Assembly (NCBI RefSeq): GCF_000091045.1
Contig: NC_006692.1
Coordinates: forward strand, 502,221 to 517,220
Length of the DNA: 15,000 nucleotides
Reading direction: 5' to 3'
DNA from: Cryptococcus deneoformans JEC21
Taxonomy: Eukaryota; Basidiomycota; Tremellomycetes; Tremellales; Cryptococcaceae
The notes below the pieces were generated by a model. That model searched no databases. It worked only from the letters and a program-made list of their open reading frames with translations, and was not told where the DNA came from. Below, piece by piece: positions 1-9,153 of the stretch (position 1 is its first letter; the number at the start of each line of letters is the position of its first letter). The translations under genes and the position numbers were made by a program.

Positions 1-535
1 CCGGTGAGTCGGCCGCAGCAGGAGTAGATACATCTTCCTTTTTTATCATTTCGTTTTCGTCTCTAACAGGCGCAGGTGCAAACTCGGGAACTGTTCCATC
101 CACAATCTCTATATCCTCATCCTTCACCATCGTGGGAGGGGAACAAACGGAGACATTGAGTGGCTGTCCTGAAGGTTCGTTCTCCGTACCGTTGATGGGC
201 CCTATGGTAGCAGCGGGAAGGACGTTGAGCACCTCAGCCGGCTCGGGTGCGGCGATGATATCAGGTTTCGCGGATGATTGTTTTGGGGAGGGCACAGAGG
301 GAGTGAGGGCTTTTGCTGGTGGCTGTTCTGTAGCAGAAGGTGATTCTCCCTCCTGTGAAGGATTTGGCACTGGTGAGGCTTGTCGTGAAACAATTTGTTC
401 TGCTGATTCCTCTCCGTTGTCTAATTTTCTCCTCTTACTTTCCCGTTCTTCGTGACCCAAGTCATTTTGTTCCAGCTCGGATGTCTGTAGCTTGGCCCCG
501 CTATCCTCCTCTCTGTTTTCTCCAGCTTCGGACAT
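1..535 (-). CDS. N-terminal part of a disordered nuclear protein (partial)
   Basis: An open minus-strand frame starts at an ATG at 535 (A at -3) and stays open for 178 codons to the window edge, so the C-terminus is missing. The visible part is hydrophilic and rich in Glu, Ser and Pro, with no folded domain. A basic cluster KRRK at residues 34-37 looks like a nuclear localisation signal. Two SUMO-acceptor consensus sites (psi-K-x-E) are present: VKDE at 137-140 and IKKE at 164-167. Between them, IEIV at 142-145, next to acidic residues, fits a SUMO-interacting motif. A chromatin or transcription factor is inferred from composition only, and the family is not recognised. The gene is divergent from the AA11 gene to its right. 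Confidence 0.7.
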   Translation of the reverse strand, partial: MSEAGENREEDSGAKLQTSELEQNDLGHEERESKRRKLDNGEESAEQIVSRQASPVPNPSQEGESPSATEQPPAKALTPSVPSPKQSSAKPDIIAAPEPAEVLNVLPAATIGPINGTENEPSGQPLNVSVCSPPTMVKDEDIEIVDGTVPEFAPAPVRDENEMIKKEDVSTPAAADSP

Positions 536-1448
536 TGTGGATGTCACAAACGCCTTTTTGCGAAACGATTTCGCTGTCGCGTTGTTGATAAGACAAGGGC
601 AAAGCGTCAACCAAGCAGCTAGACAGTCCGTAAGGGTAGCTGCAAGGTGACAGTCTGCAAGCGGTGAGGATATCGCTGTGCCGATAGTTCCTCTCACTGA
701 TTATGAGGTCGAAGCTAGCAATACCAGGTATATCTCGCGAGTGTTTTTCTATGAATGTAGAGAGATGCCAAAATGCCAGTCGATTTCGATTAGCTGTCAG
801 CACTCCGCCAAGGTGGAGGTCCCCAGTTCCCAAATCCAAAAACTTCAAATTGGGCTTAAGAGCCCTGAAAGGCGCGTCTGTTCTTGGGATCACATCCCAC
901 TTTTTTGTCTTCTTGAAACGTCGTATGCTGCTGCTCCTTCTTGGTTAATGTAGATTGATTTCGTTGGACGACAGGGTCCTGGTCTTCTGCAGTCTTTCCC
1001 AGGACCTCGAATGAAGTTGAGCACGTTTTCGAGCCGTTTTTTTCGAATACAATACAACAATGGTGGTGGCATATCCAACAAATAAATGATCGGCCTTGAT
1101 TGCGGAGAAGGTGATCACTAGGCACTTTTTGCGCAACGGTGAGGCCGTGGGACTTCGGTTTTTGCAAAGAGGGCTGGCGACAAGGAATCTTGGTGAAAGC
1201 ACAGGGAAAGCGATATGCATGAGGGCAGTACGAGGCGTGCATGAGCAGGATTCAGGAATCGCGACAATTTGTCCCTTTTTTTTCACGCGTCGCACCTGCC
1301 CTCCTTTTTGCACACACCCATCGACTTTTGTCGCCTGATAGCCTTTTTTACAAGTATTCTATCTTTTGACTTCTTTCTTTTTTCTTTCTTTTGCCACATC
1401 TTCAATCCCTTTTCACCCCTTCGACAACCTCCAACTCTCAGCGCGCAG
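536..1448. other. Divergent intergenic region, no convincing gene
   Basis: This is the left part of the roughly 1.2 kb between the minus-strand partial gene and the plus-strand AA11 gene. Several frames of 60-130 codons are open on both strands, but they overlap one another, have odd composition rich in Cys, His and Arg, and lack an obvious chain of splice sites, so I treat them as chance. Strongly pyrimidine-rich plus-strand sequence from about 1338 to 1440 resembles the CT-rich leaders of fungal promoters and probably marks the transcription start area of the AA11 gene. Confidence 0.5.
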
Positions 1449-1570
1449 GTATGTCCTCGTCCCCGACACGTCCTACTCTGTCCACTGCCTCTGAGGGATA
1501 TCGCCCACGCGACTCTACGCCATGACCGTTCTGATCGCTGACGCCCCGCACCCTTTCGTTCAACAACCAG
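1449..1570 (+). promoter_or_regulatory. Possible 5' leader intron containing an upstream ORF (AA11 gene)
   Basis: A GTATGT donor at 1449 is preceded by CAG. A CTGAC branch-like sequence lies near 1538, and a CAACCAG acceptor ends at 1570. Together they define a possible 122-nt intron in the leader of the AA11 gene. The segment also holds a 24-codon upstream ORF whose ATG (1451) sits inside the donor and which stops at TGA about 1523-1525. Splicing would remove this upstream ORF and retention would keep it, which could tune translation. This is inference from motifs only; the true transcription start is unknown. Confidence 0.35.
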
Positions 1571-1753
1571 GTCGCAGCAACCCTTTTTCGCTTCTAGAAA
1601 GCCCACCACATTCCTTCACAGACATATCTCTTTGTCTTTTCTTTGCGAGAACATTTACAGCGGTACTTTAACTCTGACGACTTGACGACAAATTTACGAC
1701 CAATCACGAAAGTCGCCTTCTTCTGATCATCAGTGTAATTGATTCATTATACA

Positions 1754-3160
1754 ATGCCTTCCACTCTTGCACTATTCACATCGCTTCTCGCCGCCTCAGG
1801 TGCCCTTGCGCACCTCCAGCTCGCCTGGCCCTACGCCCTTCATAGCACTCTGGACCCCGAGACCCCGGAAGAAATCAAAGATTACTCTATGACCAGTCCT
1901 TTGCTCACCGACGGAACCTATCCTTGCAAAGTGAGTTACATTTGATCGCCATCGATAAAGCAAAGGATTTCCTTCTGCGTCGATTGGCAGATCTGCCTTT
2001 GCAGAAGACATCAGAGAATCACTGCTGACCCTTTCAATCTTTTCTGATAGGGCTTCATCAACAGTCCTGAATCAAACATGTACTCGAGGGTGACATGGGA
2101 CGCCGGGTCCACTGTCAATTACACCATTGCGGGTACTGCCACACATGGCGGTGGTTCGTGTCAAATGTCCATGTCATATGACAACGGTACTACCTGGAAT
2201 GTCATTCAGTCTTGGATGGGTGGTTGCCCTATCGATGCCATGACTGCTGAGGTTACCATTCCCACCGACGCTCCTTCTGGTTACGCCCTTTTTGCTTGGG
2301 GATGGTTCAACCTTGAAGGCAACCGTGAAATGTACCACAACTGTGCACCTGTTACCATTGCCAACGGCGGATCTGGTCTTAACGATGATGACTACCCTAC
2401 TCCTTTCGTCGCTAATGCCGGTGTCAACGACTGTGTGACCATTGAAAACGTTGCTGTCGTTTTCCCCAACCCCGGCAAGAATGTCAAATATGGTGCTAGC
2501 TATGCGACTTCGCAGCCCACAGAACCTGCTGGTTACACTGGCACCAACTGTGTTGGGCCTGGTGCCTCCAGCAGCACCAGCTCTTCAGGTTCGAATAGCT
2601 CCCAGCCTGCCACTTCTATCTCTGCTGCCGCCATTGCCACCTCTTCTGCCAATCCCGCTGCGTCAGCTTCTGCTGTTGATTCACCTGCTGATGTCTCTGT
2701 GGGCACCGGCGCTCAAACATCTATTGCTGCCGCTACGGTCTCGACTGCCGACGTTATTGGCAACATCGCGGCTTCGTCAGCCTCGCTTTCTCCCGCTGTT
2801 GCCGTTGCCTCCTCATCTCCCAAGTCTTGCAAGCGTAAGCGATCCAAGGCTGGCAACAAAAAGCCTTTTCTTTCTCGACATGAGCGTCACGTCCCGCGTC
2901 AGCCTGGTTCTTCTGGCCGATACGCTGCTAGCAAAGCCTCTCACCCCCAATCTGCTTCCAAGCGAGACGGTATCAAGCGGGTGGCGGCAAGCATGGCTAC
3001 TCATCCCCAAGCTGCCGCCAAGCGTGACGGAGCTATTCACCATCGGGCTGTTGTCAAGCGAGAGGAAGCACCAAAGAGGTTTGCAGCTAGCAAGGCCACG
3101 CACCCAAGAGATGTCAAGAGAGGGTTCATGGGAAGATTGTTCTTTGGTGAAAGCTCATGA
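1754..3160 (+). CDS. Secreted AA11-type lytic polysaccharide monooxygenase with a Kex2-repeat tail
   Basis: Two exons, 1754-1930 and 2051-3160 (120-nt intron 1931-2050, phase 0, CTGAC branch), give 428 residues. A signal peptide (1-19) ends in ALA, so His20 becomes the mature N-terminal His. The copper site expected of LPMOs is complete: His20, His91 (THGGGSC) and axial Tyr154 (REMYHNC). The GNREMY segment, the PTPFVAN...DC block and the VVFPNPG motif match my recollection of AA11, the chitin-oxidising LPMO family. The domain (about 20-226) has six Cys, at 58, 96, 118, 157, 187 and 226. A Ser/Ala/Thr linker (about 229-316) follows, then a basic tail with repeated Lys-Arg sites. There is no hydrophobic C-terminus for a GPI anchor. 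The likely role is copper-dependent oxidative cleavage of chitin or a related wall polysaccharide outside the cell; substrate not shown. The chosen ATG has A at -3. Confidence 0.88.
2921..3121 (+). repeat. Three-copy peptide repeat with Lys-Arg processing sites in the AA11 tail
   Basis: The tail encodes three related peptides, each ending in KR. Copy 1 is residues 350-364 (2921-2965), copy 2 is 370-384 (2981-3025) and copy 3 is 403-416 (3080-3121). The shared core is [YVF]AAS[KM]A[ST]HP[QR]. Further Lys-Arg pairs sit at 320-323 (KRKR), 368-369, 395-396 and 401-402. Copies 2 and 3 start exactly after a KR pair, while copy 1 follows a single Arg. Copies 1 and 2 are each followed by KR-DG. This is the layout of fungal precursors cleaved by the Golgi protease Kex2. 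The sequence shows the repeat and the dibasic sites; cleavage itself is inferred. Confidence 0.8.
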
Positions 3161-3425
3161 GAAAGGTGGAGACTCAGACTTTGAAAGATTAGCTTGGAAG
3201 CTAAGAGTGTATTTTGCGGAGCATTGACTACCCTGCGTGTACATAGGTTTATCTGTATTGCCGAGCATCGCTGTGCGATGCTCTGTAGGATGATTTCATG
3301 CATCATGCCAGTCATGACCAATCTTTGGCACGTAATCAATTGTACATATTAATTCACGCAACGAGAACACTATCATAAGGATCATGGCTACTCATCCATC
3401 CTTTTTCACGACGAAGATGCACAGT
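3161..3425. other. Convergent 3' intergenic region with a perfect hairpin
   Basis: This 265-bp stretch separates the stop codons of the convergent AA11 gene and the large minus-strand gene, so it must hold both 3' UTRs and polyadenylation sites. At 3263-3283, 103 nt after the AA11 stop, is a perfect inverted repeat: GAGCATCGC, a TGT loop, then GCGATGCTC (9-bp stem). It is followed by short CATGCATCATG palindromic sequence. No gene is seen. The hairpin could act in RNA stability or 3'-end formation, but nothing proves this. Confidence 0.6.
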
Positions 3426-6400
3426 TTATACAGATTCCCAATACCCATTCCTTTCCCTCTTTCTCTCTCGCAACATGCACATTAGATCCCCTAGTCTGTC
3501 AACTTCATCCTTTTTCAATCCACCCCGGCCCATTTCTGTTTGTACACTTTGCCACATCTCACCAAGCATCGCGTCTATTATCGTATCTCTCCTCCCTTTC
3601 CACCTGCCTCCTCCTGTAGCATGCCGCGAGGCAGACGCGGACTGAAGACGAGCTCGAGGAACAGTATTTGCTCGTTCTTCAAGCGGTTTAGAGAGGTCTA
3701 CAGACTCCCCAAAGAATTGAGGCAGTTTACCGGTCCGTCTTTTTCTCGCAGTTCGAGATTGAGGATCAGGTTTATTCAGCTCTTCATCCTCCTTGTGCTG
3801 CTGCTGCACCGCGGATTCTGTCCCCAGCGGATCGGATTGCGACAAGTCATACACATCCCCGGTATCTCGTCGATTACCAACAGGGGGTTCCAAGCCAGGA
3901 GAAAAAGGAGGAGTCCCAGTCCGGCGACCCGGCGACGACGCGCTCGTTCGTAAATGATGATCCGGTTCTGGCTGATCGTCGAGCAAAGGGAAGCAATAAT
4001 GGAGGCTGTCCATCACTTGGGCAAGCTTGGGTTGGTCATGGTCGATGAGGTAGAGCAGGCCTTGGAGAGAAGTGGAATAGGATTCGTATAGGAGGGAAAG
4101 ACGTTTGTTGCTGGGGTCGCTGGAAAGTGGGTCTCGAAACGATGAAGAAGATGGGATATACGTCCTTGACGGAGGCTTATCGCCGAGCACCTGAAAATGT
4201 CGATCAATTTAGCTTCTCTTCTTCTGTTTGGCACGCAGCATAGACCTTACGTGTTCTAGCTTTGCAACCCTTTTCTTCGCAAACGACTTTTCCTCCTTTG
4301 ACATTTTCTTTTCCTCTCCCAGATCCATAAAGCTGGCTCCTCCATCGTCAGACGCGAGGGATCTCCCCTCGGAAACAGCTATACTCCCATTCCCCATTCG
4401 TTTATGCAAATTCCTTAGCCGTGACCATCGATTCCCGCTCGAGGCTTCGTCAAAGGTCATGAAAGATTGGTCGGAAGGAGAACCTGCACATGGGGAAGCG
4501 GTTTCAGCCGAGGTTCGATCAGAAACACGGCGCTTGTCAGGGGTGTGCGAGGTGTGGGGGTCAATGTGAGAGGCCGGATTGACCACTTCTGGAGGAATAG
4601 GAACTCCTAACATTCGATGAAGCTACGTATCAAATATCGGCACCTTGCACTTTTCACCGCCCATATTTTATTTTATTACTCTTACGTACCTTGGCGAGCT
4701 GCTGCCGCCTAGTCTTTTTCCCTTCATCGCCTTCATTCTCAGCTGGCCATTGACTATCCGCATTGGTACTATTCGCGCTCGTTGGACTGACTGTATCCGA
4801 TCCTGGTTCTGCTCTATTCACACTGGCTTTCATGCCAGATTCACCATGCGTGACAGTCTCTGTAACCCTCATCTGGCGGGAGACATACACTTTCAGATTG
4901 TCTCCTTCAGGTTTCCTGCTAGTCAAGTTTAACGCTGCCAACGTCTTTTGCGCCAACGACTTGCCCTTGCCTTCTCCACGTATTTCACCATTCTCTCCCT
5001 TCACCCTTTGAACCAAACAATCTTCCCTCTCCCACTCTGGAACTCTTTTTCTCCAATCTGCAGGTGGACTATCAGGCCACCCCTCTTTCACTTGGGTATC
5101 AAACTCCTTTACAGAGTGGAGCGGGTCAACGACATGCTGTGAGATTTGTGATTCTGATAAAGTCTCACCGAGGAGAGCTTCCAATTTGCGTGTGCGGCGG
5201 ATGAGGATAGTACGCTGAGAAGGGCTGAGGGTGGAGCTCGTGCTGGGAGCTTGGTTGACCGATGGGAATGGTGGAAGACTAGGACGAGAGATCGAGATTG
5301 TACTTTGAGTGAGATGCGGTTGGGTAGGGAGCGGTGGTAGCGATTGTTTGAGTAGTGGACGGTGTTCGAGATTGACGCTATCAGTAAAAGAGGTGTGCAA
5401 GCTGGGAAGGGAATCGATAGATGCTGATTTTTGGAGTGGGAGAATGTGAGAGTGAGAGGCAGAACGGTTTGTGGTGCTGACAGGCGAGTTGAGGGCTTCG
5501 GCGTAGGTAAGGCCCTGTCGGACCGAGTTGATGGATTTTGTAGGCGATGATGTATGCAAAAGGTTGGCAGGAACCGATGGAGAATGTTTGTGGTTTCTGG
5601 GCGGTGGAACAGGACCGTTACTGCTGCCATCAAAAGGGATCAGCATTGGTCCCCAAAAAAAATCAGGACAGGATGGATACTTGCGTCTGTTTAACAGGCC
5701 CGTCGAAAGCCTTTCGTAAAGTCGCGCGGTTCAATTCCATTGTCATCCGCGCATACTCTGCACCTTCACCCAACATCTGATCGACTTTACTCTTCCTAAA
5801 CTCTTTCTTGCTCTTTTTCATCTTGTCCTCTAGGTCATCATTGAGATCTACAGCTGATTCAAACCCAAAGCCAGAGGTGGGAGCAGGTGAAGACGCGGGA
5901 GCAATCCGGCGCTGATTACATTTACTCTGTCTCCTCAGGTAATCTTCAATTTGACTCTCACTCTCCGGTTCCCTGTGATCAGCTCTATCACTAGGGGAGG
6001 TCATCCCCATAGCCCGTCTGCTTGCCACTGCAGCCGTATCATCCGCCGCTTTGGGTGTAGTGAATGTCTGAGGAGACGTCGACGTCGCGGAATATGACAA
6101 TGGTCTGCGCTTAGTTTGGTTGGCAGCTCGAGGAATATCATAGATATTGCTCGCTATATGTCTTTCAGGAGAGGCGTTGCTGCTATTAATGGAGTAGATG
6201 GATGGATACTTGCCGTTCTTGGGACCAAAAGTTCCCGCACTGGAACGTTTACGATCTTTCTCGGGAATGTCACGAGGTTGTGAATGGACAGTCTCTTGCT
6301 GCTCCTGGCTATGGGTACTCGAAGGGGCTTCTGGGATAGAAGTCAGGCCTCTAGCAGCTTCTTGGTTCTGCATGACTGGCTGAAGTGCCTGGCCACGCTT

Positions 6401-7666
6401 GAAGATGGTGGGCAGTATGGCGAGGTCATTCACATCTGGCACAGTGCTCCCTGCGGAAAAGTCGGAATAATAAGTAGACCTTGCCTCCATCCGACGCCCT
6501 TCGCTGTCCCCTGGGGAATGGGAAGCCGGGAAATGAAGCTCTGTCGGGGCGTAGGTGTCTACAGTCGATGGTGTGTTATGGGACCAGCGCCAGAAGGATT
6601 CGCCAGCTACAGGACGAGAGGGTGAAGTGGGTTTGCGCGTGGGACGGTCTATGATGAGCTCTTGCTGGGCGTCGGGGGCGAGTCTTGGGGGTCTTGTGGG
6701 AGGAGATGGGAGAGAATGATGAGAATGAGAATTTGAAGATAAACTCCCGCTCACGATTCCCGAAGCCATCTTTGATGATGATGATGTTGATGATAAAGTT
6801 CCTGGACCCTTGATCCCGAATGCCTTGGAAACCAACCTAGGGAAACCTTGTTCTTCGCCTACTGGTCTCGCACTGTATCTGAATGTACAAAGATCCAAGA
6901 CGTCTACCCAATCAGCGCTGCTTCTCGCAATTGTATACGCCGTTGCAACCCTTGTGGTGACCCACCACCGTGTGTGAATGTAGCCAAGGAGCTTGTCGTC
7001 TGATGGGTCGTGAACACCGGGGTATTACTGTTGCTCGGTGATGAACTTCCGGGACTACGATAGGAGCGTAAGAAACTCCGAAAGGGTCTGCAAGAGGCAA
7101 GACAAGTGGTGTGCCGTACCAAAATGCAAGAAGGACATGGCCCGTGGGGATATATAGCATGGGACCAAATTTCAGTTCAAGGTGGGTGAGTGCACCGGAG
7201 GGATGCGCGGAAGCAAGGGTGCCAGTGCCCGTGAGGCCATTGTTCTTGTCTGTCGAGAGCCCAGGTCCGGAGATTCGCCAAAGGGAGATTGTCATTACTT
7301 GTGTACGGAAGGTTATTCGCTCGCATGCACTCTCTCGTACACTACCGAGCCACTGCAGTATTGCCTATTGCATCGCATGCTTACTATTCGTCCGCCTATG
7401 GGGCGGTCGAGATATACAGAGTGGGCAGAGATGTGTGCATAGAACTGTGATTGGGGTGGACCATAGAGTGGTGCTCGAGGACCAAGAATGCGTTGTCCCT
7501 GCGCAATGCAGTCAGCGGCCTGTGCGTCCTTCTTCCTTGCCACTCACCTCTTCTTCCTCACTGTGTGAGAACATGAGACCTCGCCCCTTCTGAAACACAC
7601 CCGGGCCTCCTTAGGAACCATCTGCACAGGAACACTTACGTAAATTGGCACAGAGAGAGCGCACAT
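3426..7666 (-). CDS. Large multi-exon protein: folded N-terminal domain, disordered body, K[LV]xxxLG motifs
   Basis: Proposed exons, 5' to 3' on the minus strand: 7666-7640, 7589-7548, 7498-7385, 7352-7059, 6991-about 5681, 5623-4690, 4622-4251, 4190-3426; about 1,280 residues. Introns at 7590-7639, 7499-7547, 4623-4689 and 4191-4250 have good signals. Weaker points are the 32-nt intron 7353-7384, the AAG acceptor of intron 6992-7058, and the junction near 5624-5680, which does not keep frame. The first 230 or so residues have the aromatic, beta/alpha composition of a folded domain and end in a helix-like segment near 6900-6960. The rest is Ser/Pro/Thr-rich and probably disordered. Motifs of the form K[LV]xxxLG recur at 5753-5794, 5149-5199, and across the introns at 4623-4689 and 4191-4250. 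The last exon is basic and charged. I do not recognise the family. An alternative start is the ATG at 7574, which has a poorer context. Confidence 0.65.
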
Positions 7667-7753
7667 GTCCGCTCGGAATGATCGTCACCAGCACGGGGAG
7701 TGGCCGACTTTTCCTCCAACTCGTCCAACAAAACCGCCAGCCAACTGCGCGCC
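7667..7753. promoter_or_regulatory. Very short divergent promoter (gene at 3426-7666 / YebC-TACO1)
   Basis: Only 87 bp separate the proposed start codon of the minus-strand gene (7666) from the ATG of the YebC/TACO1 gene (7754). Both transcripts must start within or across this interval, so their 5' ends may overlap. If the minus gene instead starts at the ATG at 7574, its first intron (7590-7639) lies in the leader and the gap widens to about 180 bp. No TATA box is evident. Confidence 0.55.
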
Positions 7754-8860
7754 ATGTCCTTCTTCCGCCCGGTGGTCTCTTCGGCGTCTTTCACCTCCAG
7801 TCCCTCCCGCCATGTCGCTCCCAGAGCAGTCCGGCAGTGCCGCTGCCTCTCCACTACTTCCATCACGCTTTCAGGCCACAACAGATGGTCCAAGATCAGA
7901 CATCGCAAAGGTGCTGCCGATCAGCAGCGGGGTGCCCTCTTTGCAAAGCTCAGTAGAGTAGGTGTGGACTAATCCAAAGGCACCGGATTGGAAAATTAAT
8001 CGTGGAACTAGGAAATAATGGTCTCAATGCGTCCACCTGCATCTGCAGACCCTGCGCTCAACTCGAGATTAGCTACTGCTTTACAACGCGCCAAAGAACA
8101 AGGCCTGACAAAACAAGGAATTGAGAATGCCATGTCTAGAGTAAGTGCCTTTGGAGGAAAAAAAAAGCGCGATACATGAGCTTATATCTCTTTAGGCAAG
8201 AGCAGTGGCAGAAGGGTCAGGACAAAATGTCATGTACGAAGCTGTAGCTTCAGGAGGCAAAGTTGCTTTCATGATGTAAGCTTCTTTCTATCACTAAGCT
8301 AACCACCAAAGCTCATACCATGCTGGTTGCATTCAGCGAATGCGTTACCCAAAATTCCGCTCGACTCGTCAAACGTGTCAAGGAGTTACTTTCCAAGAAC
8401 GGAGCTCGTATTTCCCCAGTATCATTTTTATTCGAGAAAAAGGGATCCATCACTCTTACGCCTAATGATGAAGATGCAGGATACGAGCATTTGTTCGACC
8501 TTGCAGTCGAGGCCGGGGCTGAGGATGTCAAAGAAATAGAGGGTGAAGATGGAAGCGTCGAGTTTGAGGTGATTAATGCTCCTCTTCATCGACCTATCAG
8601 AAATGCTAACCTGCTGCTAAAAGGTTATCACCACTCCATCAGACCTTTCATCTATAACATCAACTCTTCAATCAAACCCCGCCTATTCTTTACAATCATC
8701 CGACCTCGTGTTTCTCCCGAATGATCCATTAAAAGTCCTCGAACAAGGTGAAGACGGCGAGGGTATAACGGAAGAGACGATGGAAAGCGTGATGAGACTG
8801 GTAGATATCTTGGAGGAGGAGAATGAAGTGGTCAAGGTCTGGACAAATTTGGACGAGTAA
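7754..8860 (+). CDS. Mitochondrial YebC/TACO1-family translational activator
   Basis: Five exons, 7754-7957, 8012-8140, 8196-8275, 8337-8568 and 8624-8860, give 293 residues. All four introns are 54-61 nt with clean donors, TAG/CAG/AAG acceptors and CTAAT or CTAAC branch sites in three, and all phases agree. Residues 1-40 are rich in Ser and Arg without acidic residues, as in a mitochondrial targeting peptide. [16 protein letters not shown] (41-56) followed by RG..FAKLSREI is the hallmark N-terminal motif of YebC/TACO1/Dpc29. The pattern YE......GGKVAFMIEC (second domain), a later SKNGA and a C-terminal [12 protein letters not shown] also fit. Family members assist mitochondrial translation: human TACO1 supports COX1 synthesis, and bacterial YebC has been tied to ribosome stalling. 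Length fits the family plus a presequence. Confidence is high for family, moderate for exact role. Confidence 0.93.
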
Positions 8861-9153
8861 ACGTCTTAGTTAGAGACATACCGAGCATAAGATACCTGCA
8901 TGTATAACACCTTTCTTGTATCCCACTGGCTGTCCCGGACTTTCCGGCTGAAGTCTATGCATGTTGATGTATTATTGAAAACTAAACTCTCGAATAATCA
9001 TCTCCAGACGATTTGTTTTCGTCCGGCTATCGACTGCGTGCCTGGGAGACGTGACGCTCTGAAATCTCTCGCTTTTCCGATCTTTGTTCATCTTCCATCT
9101 TCTTTTCTACATTCTCACACTTGTCTTTCCAATCTCACACTTGTCTTTCCAAA
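8861..9153 (+). other. Intergenic region and leader with exact 20-bp tandem duplication
   Basis: This 293-bp gap lies between two genes in the same orientation and holds the YebC/TACO1 3' end and the promoter and leader of the next gene. It becomes pyrimidine-rich after about 9065. At 9113-9132 and 9133-9152 a 20-bp unit beginning TCTCACACTT is repeated exactly, back to back, ending one base before the ATG of the next gene at 9154. No gene is seen. Confidence 0.7.

Noticed and set aside
501..1313. Several minus-strand open frames of 60-130 codons upstream of the partial gene
   Set aside because: They overlap in different frames, have Cys/His/Arg-rich random-looking composition and no linked splice sites; better explained as promoter DNA.
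2442..3227. 261-codon plus-strand frame inside the AA11 gene
   Set aside because: It is a Leu/Pro-rich shadow in another frame of the real exon, which has a signal peptide, copper ligands and correct splicing.
6837..7122. Alternative Ser/Thr-rich reading frame with a 71-nt intron (6837-6907) for the large minus-strand gene
   Set aside because: It is in phase and cannot be fully excluded, but the competing frame through 6841-6991 has a folded-domain composition that continues the upstream exon, and the alternative lacks a good branch site.
7111..7593. 160-codon plus-strand frame opposite the N-terminal exons of the large gene
   Set aside because: Its composition is irregular, and the minus strand here has a consistent chain of introns with GTAAGT/GTGAGT donors.
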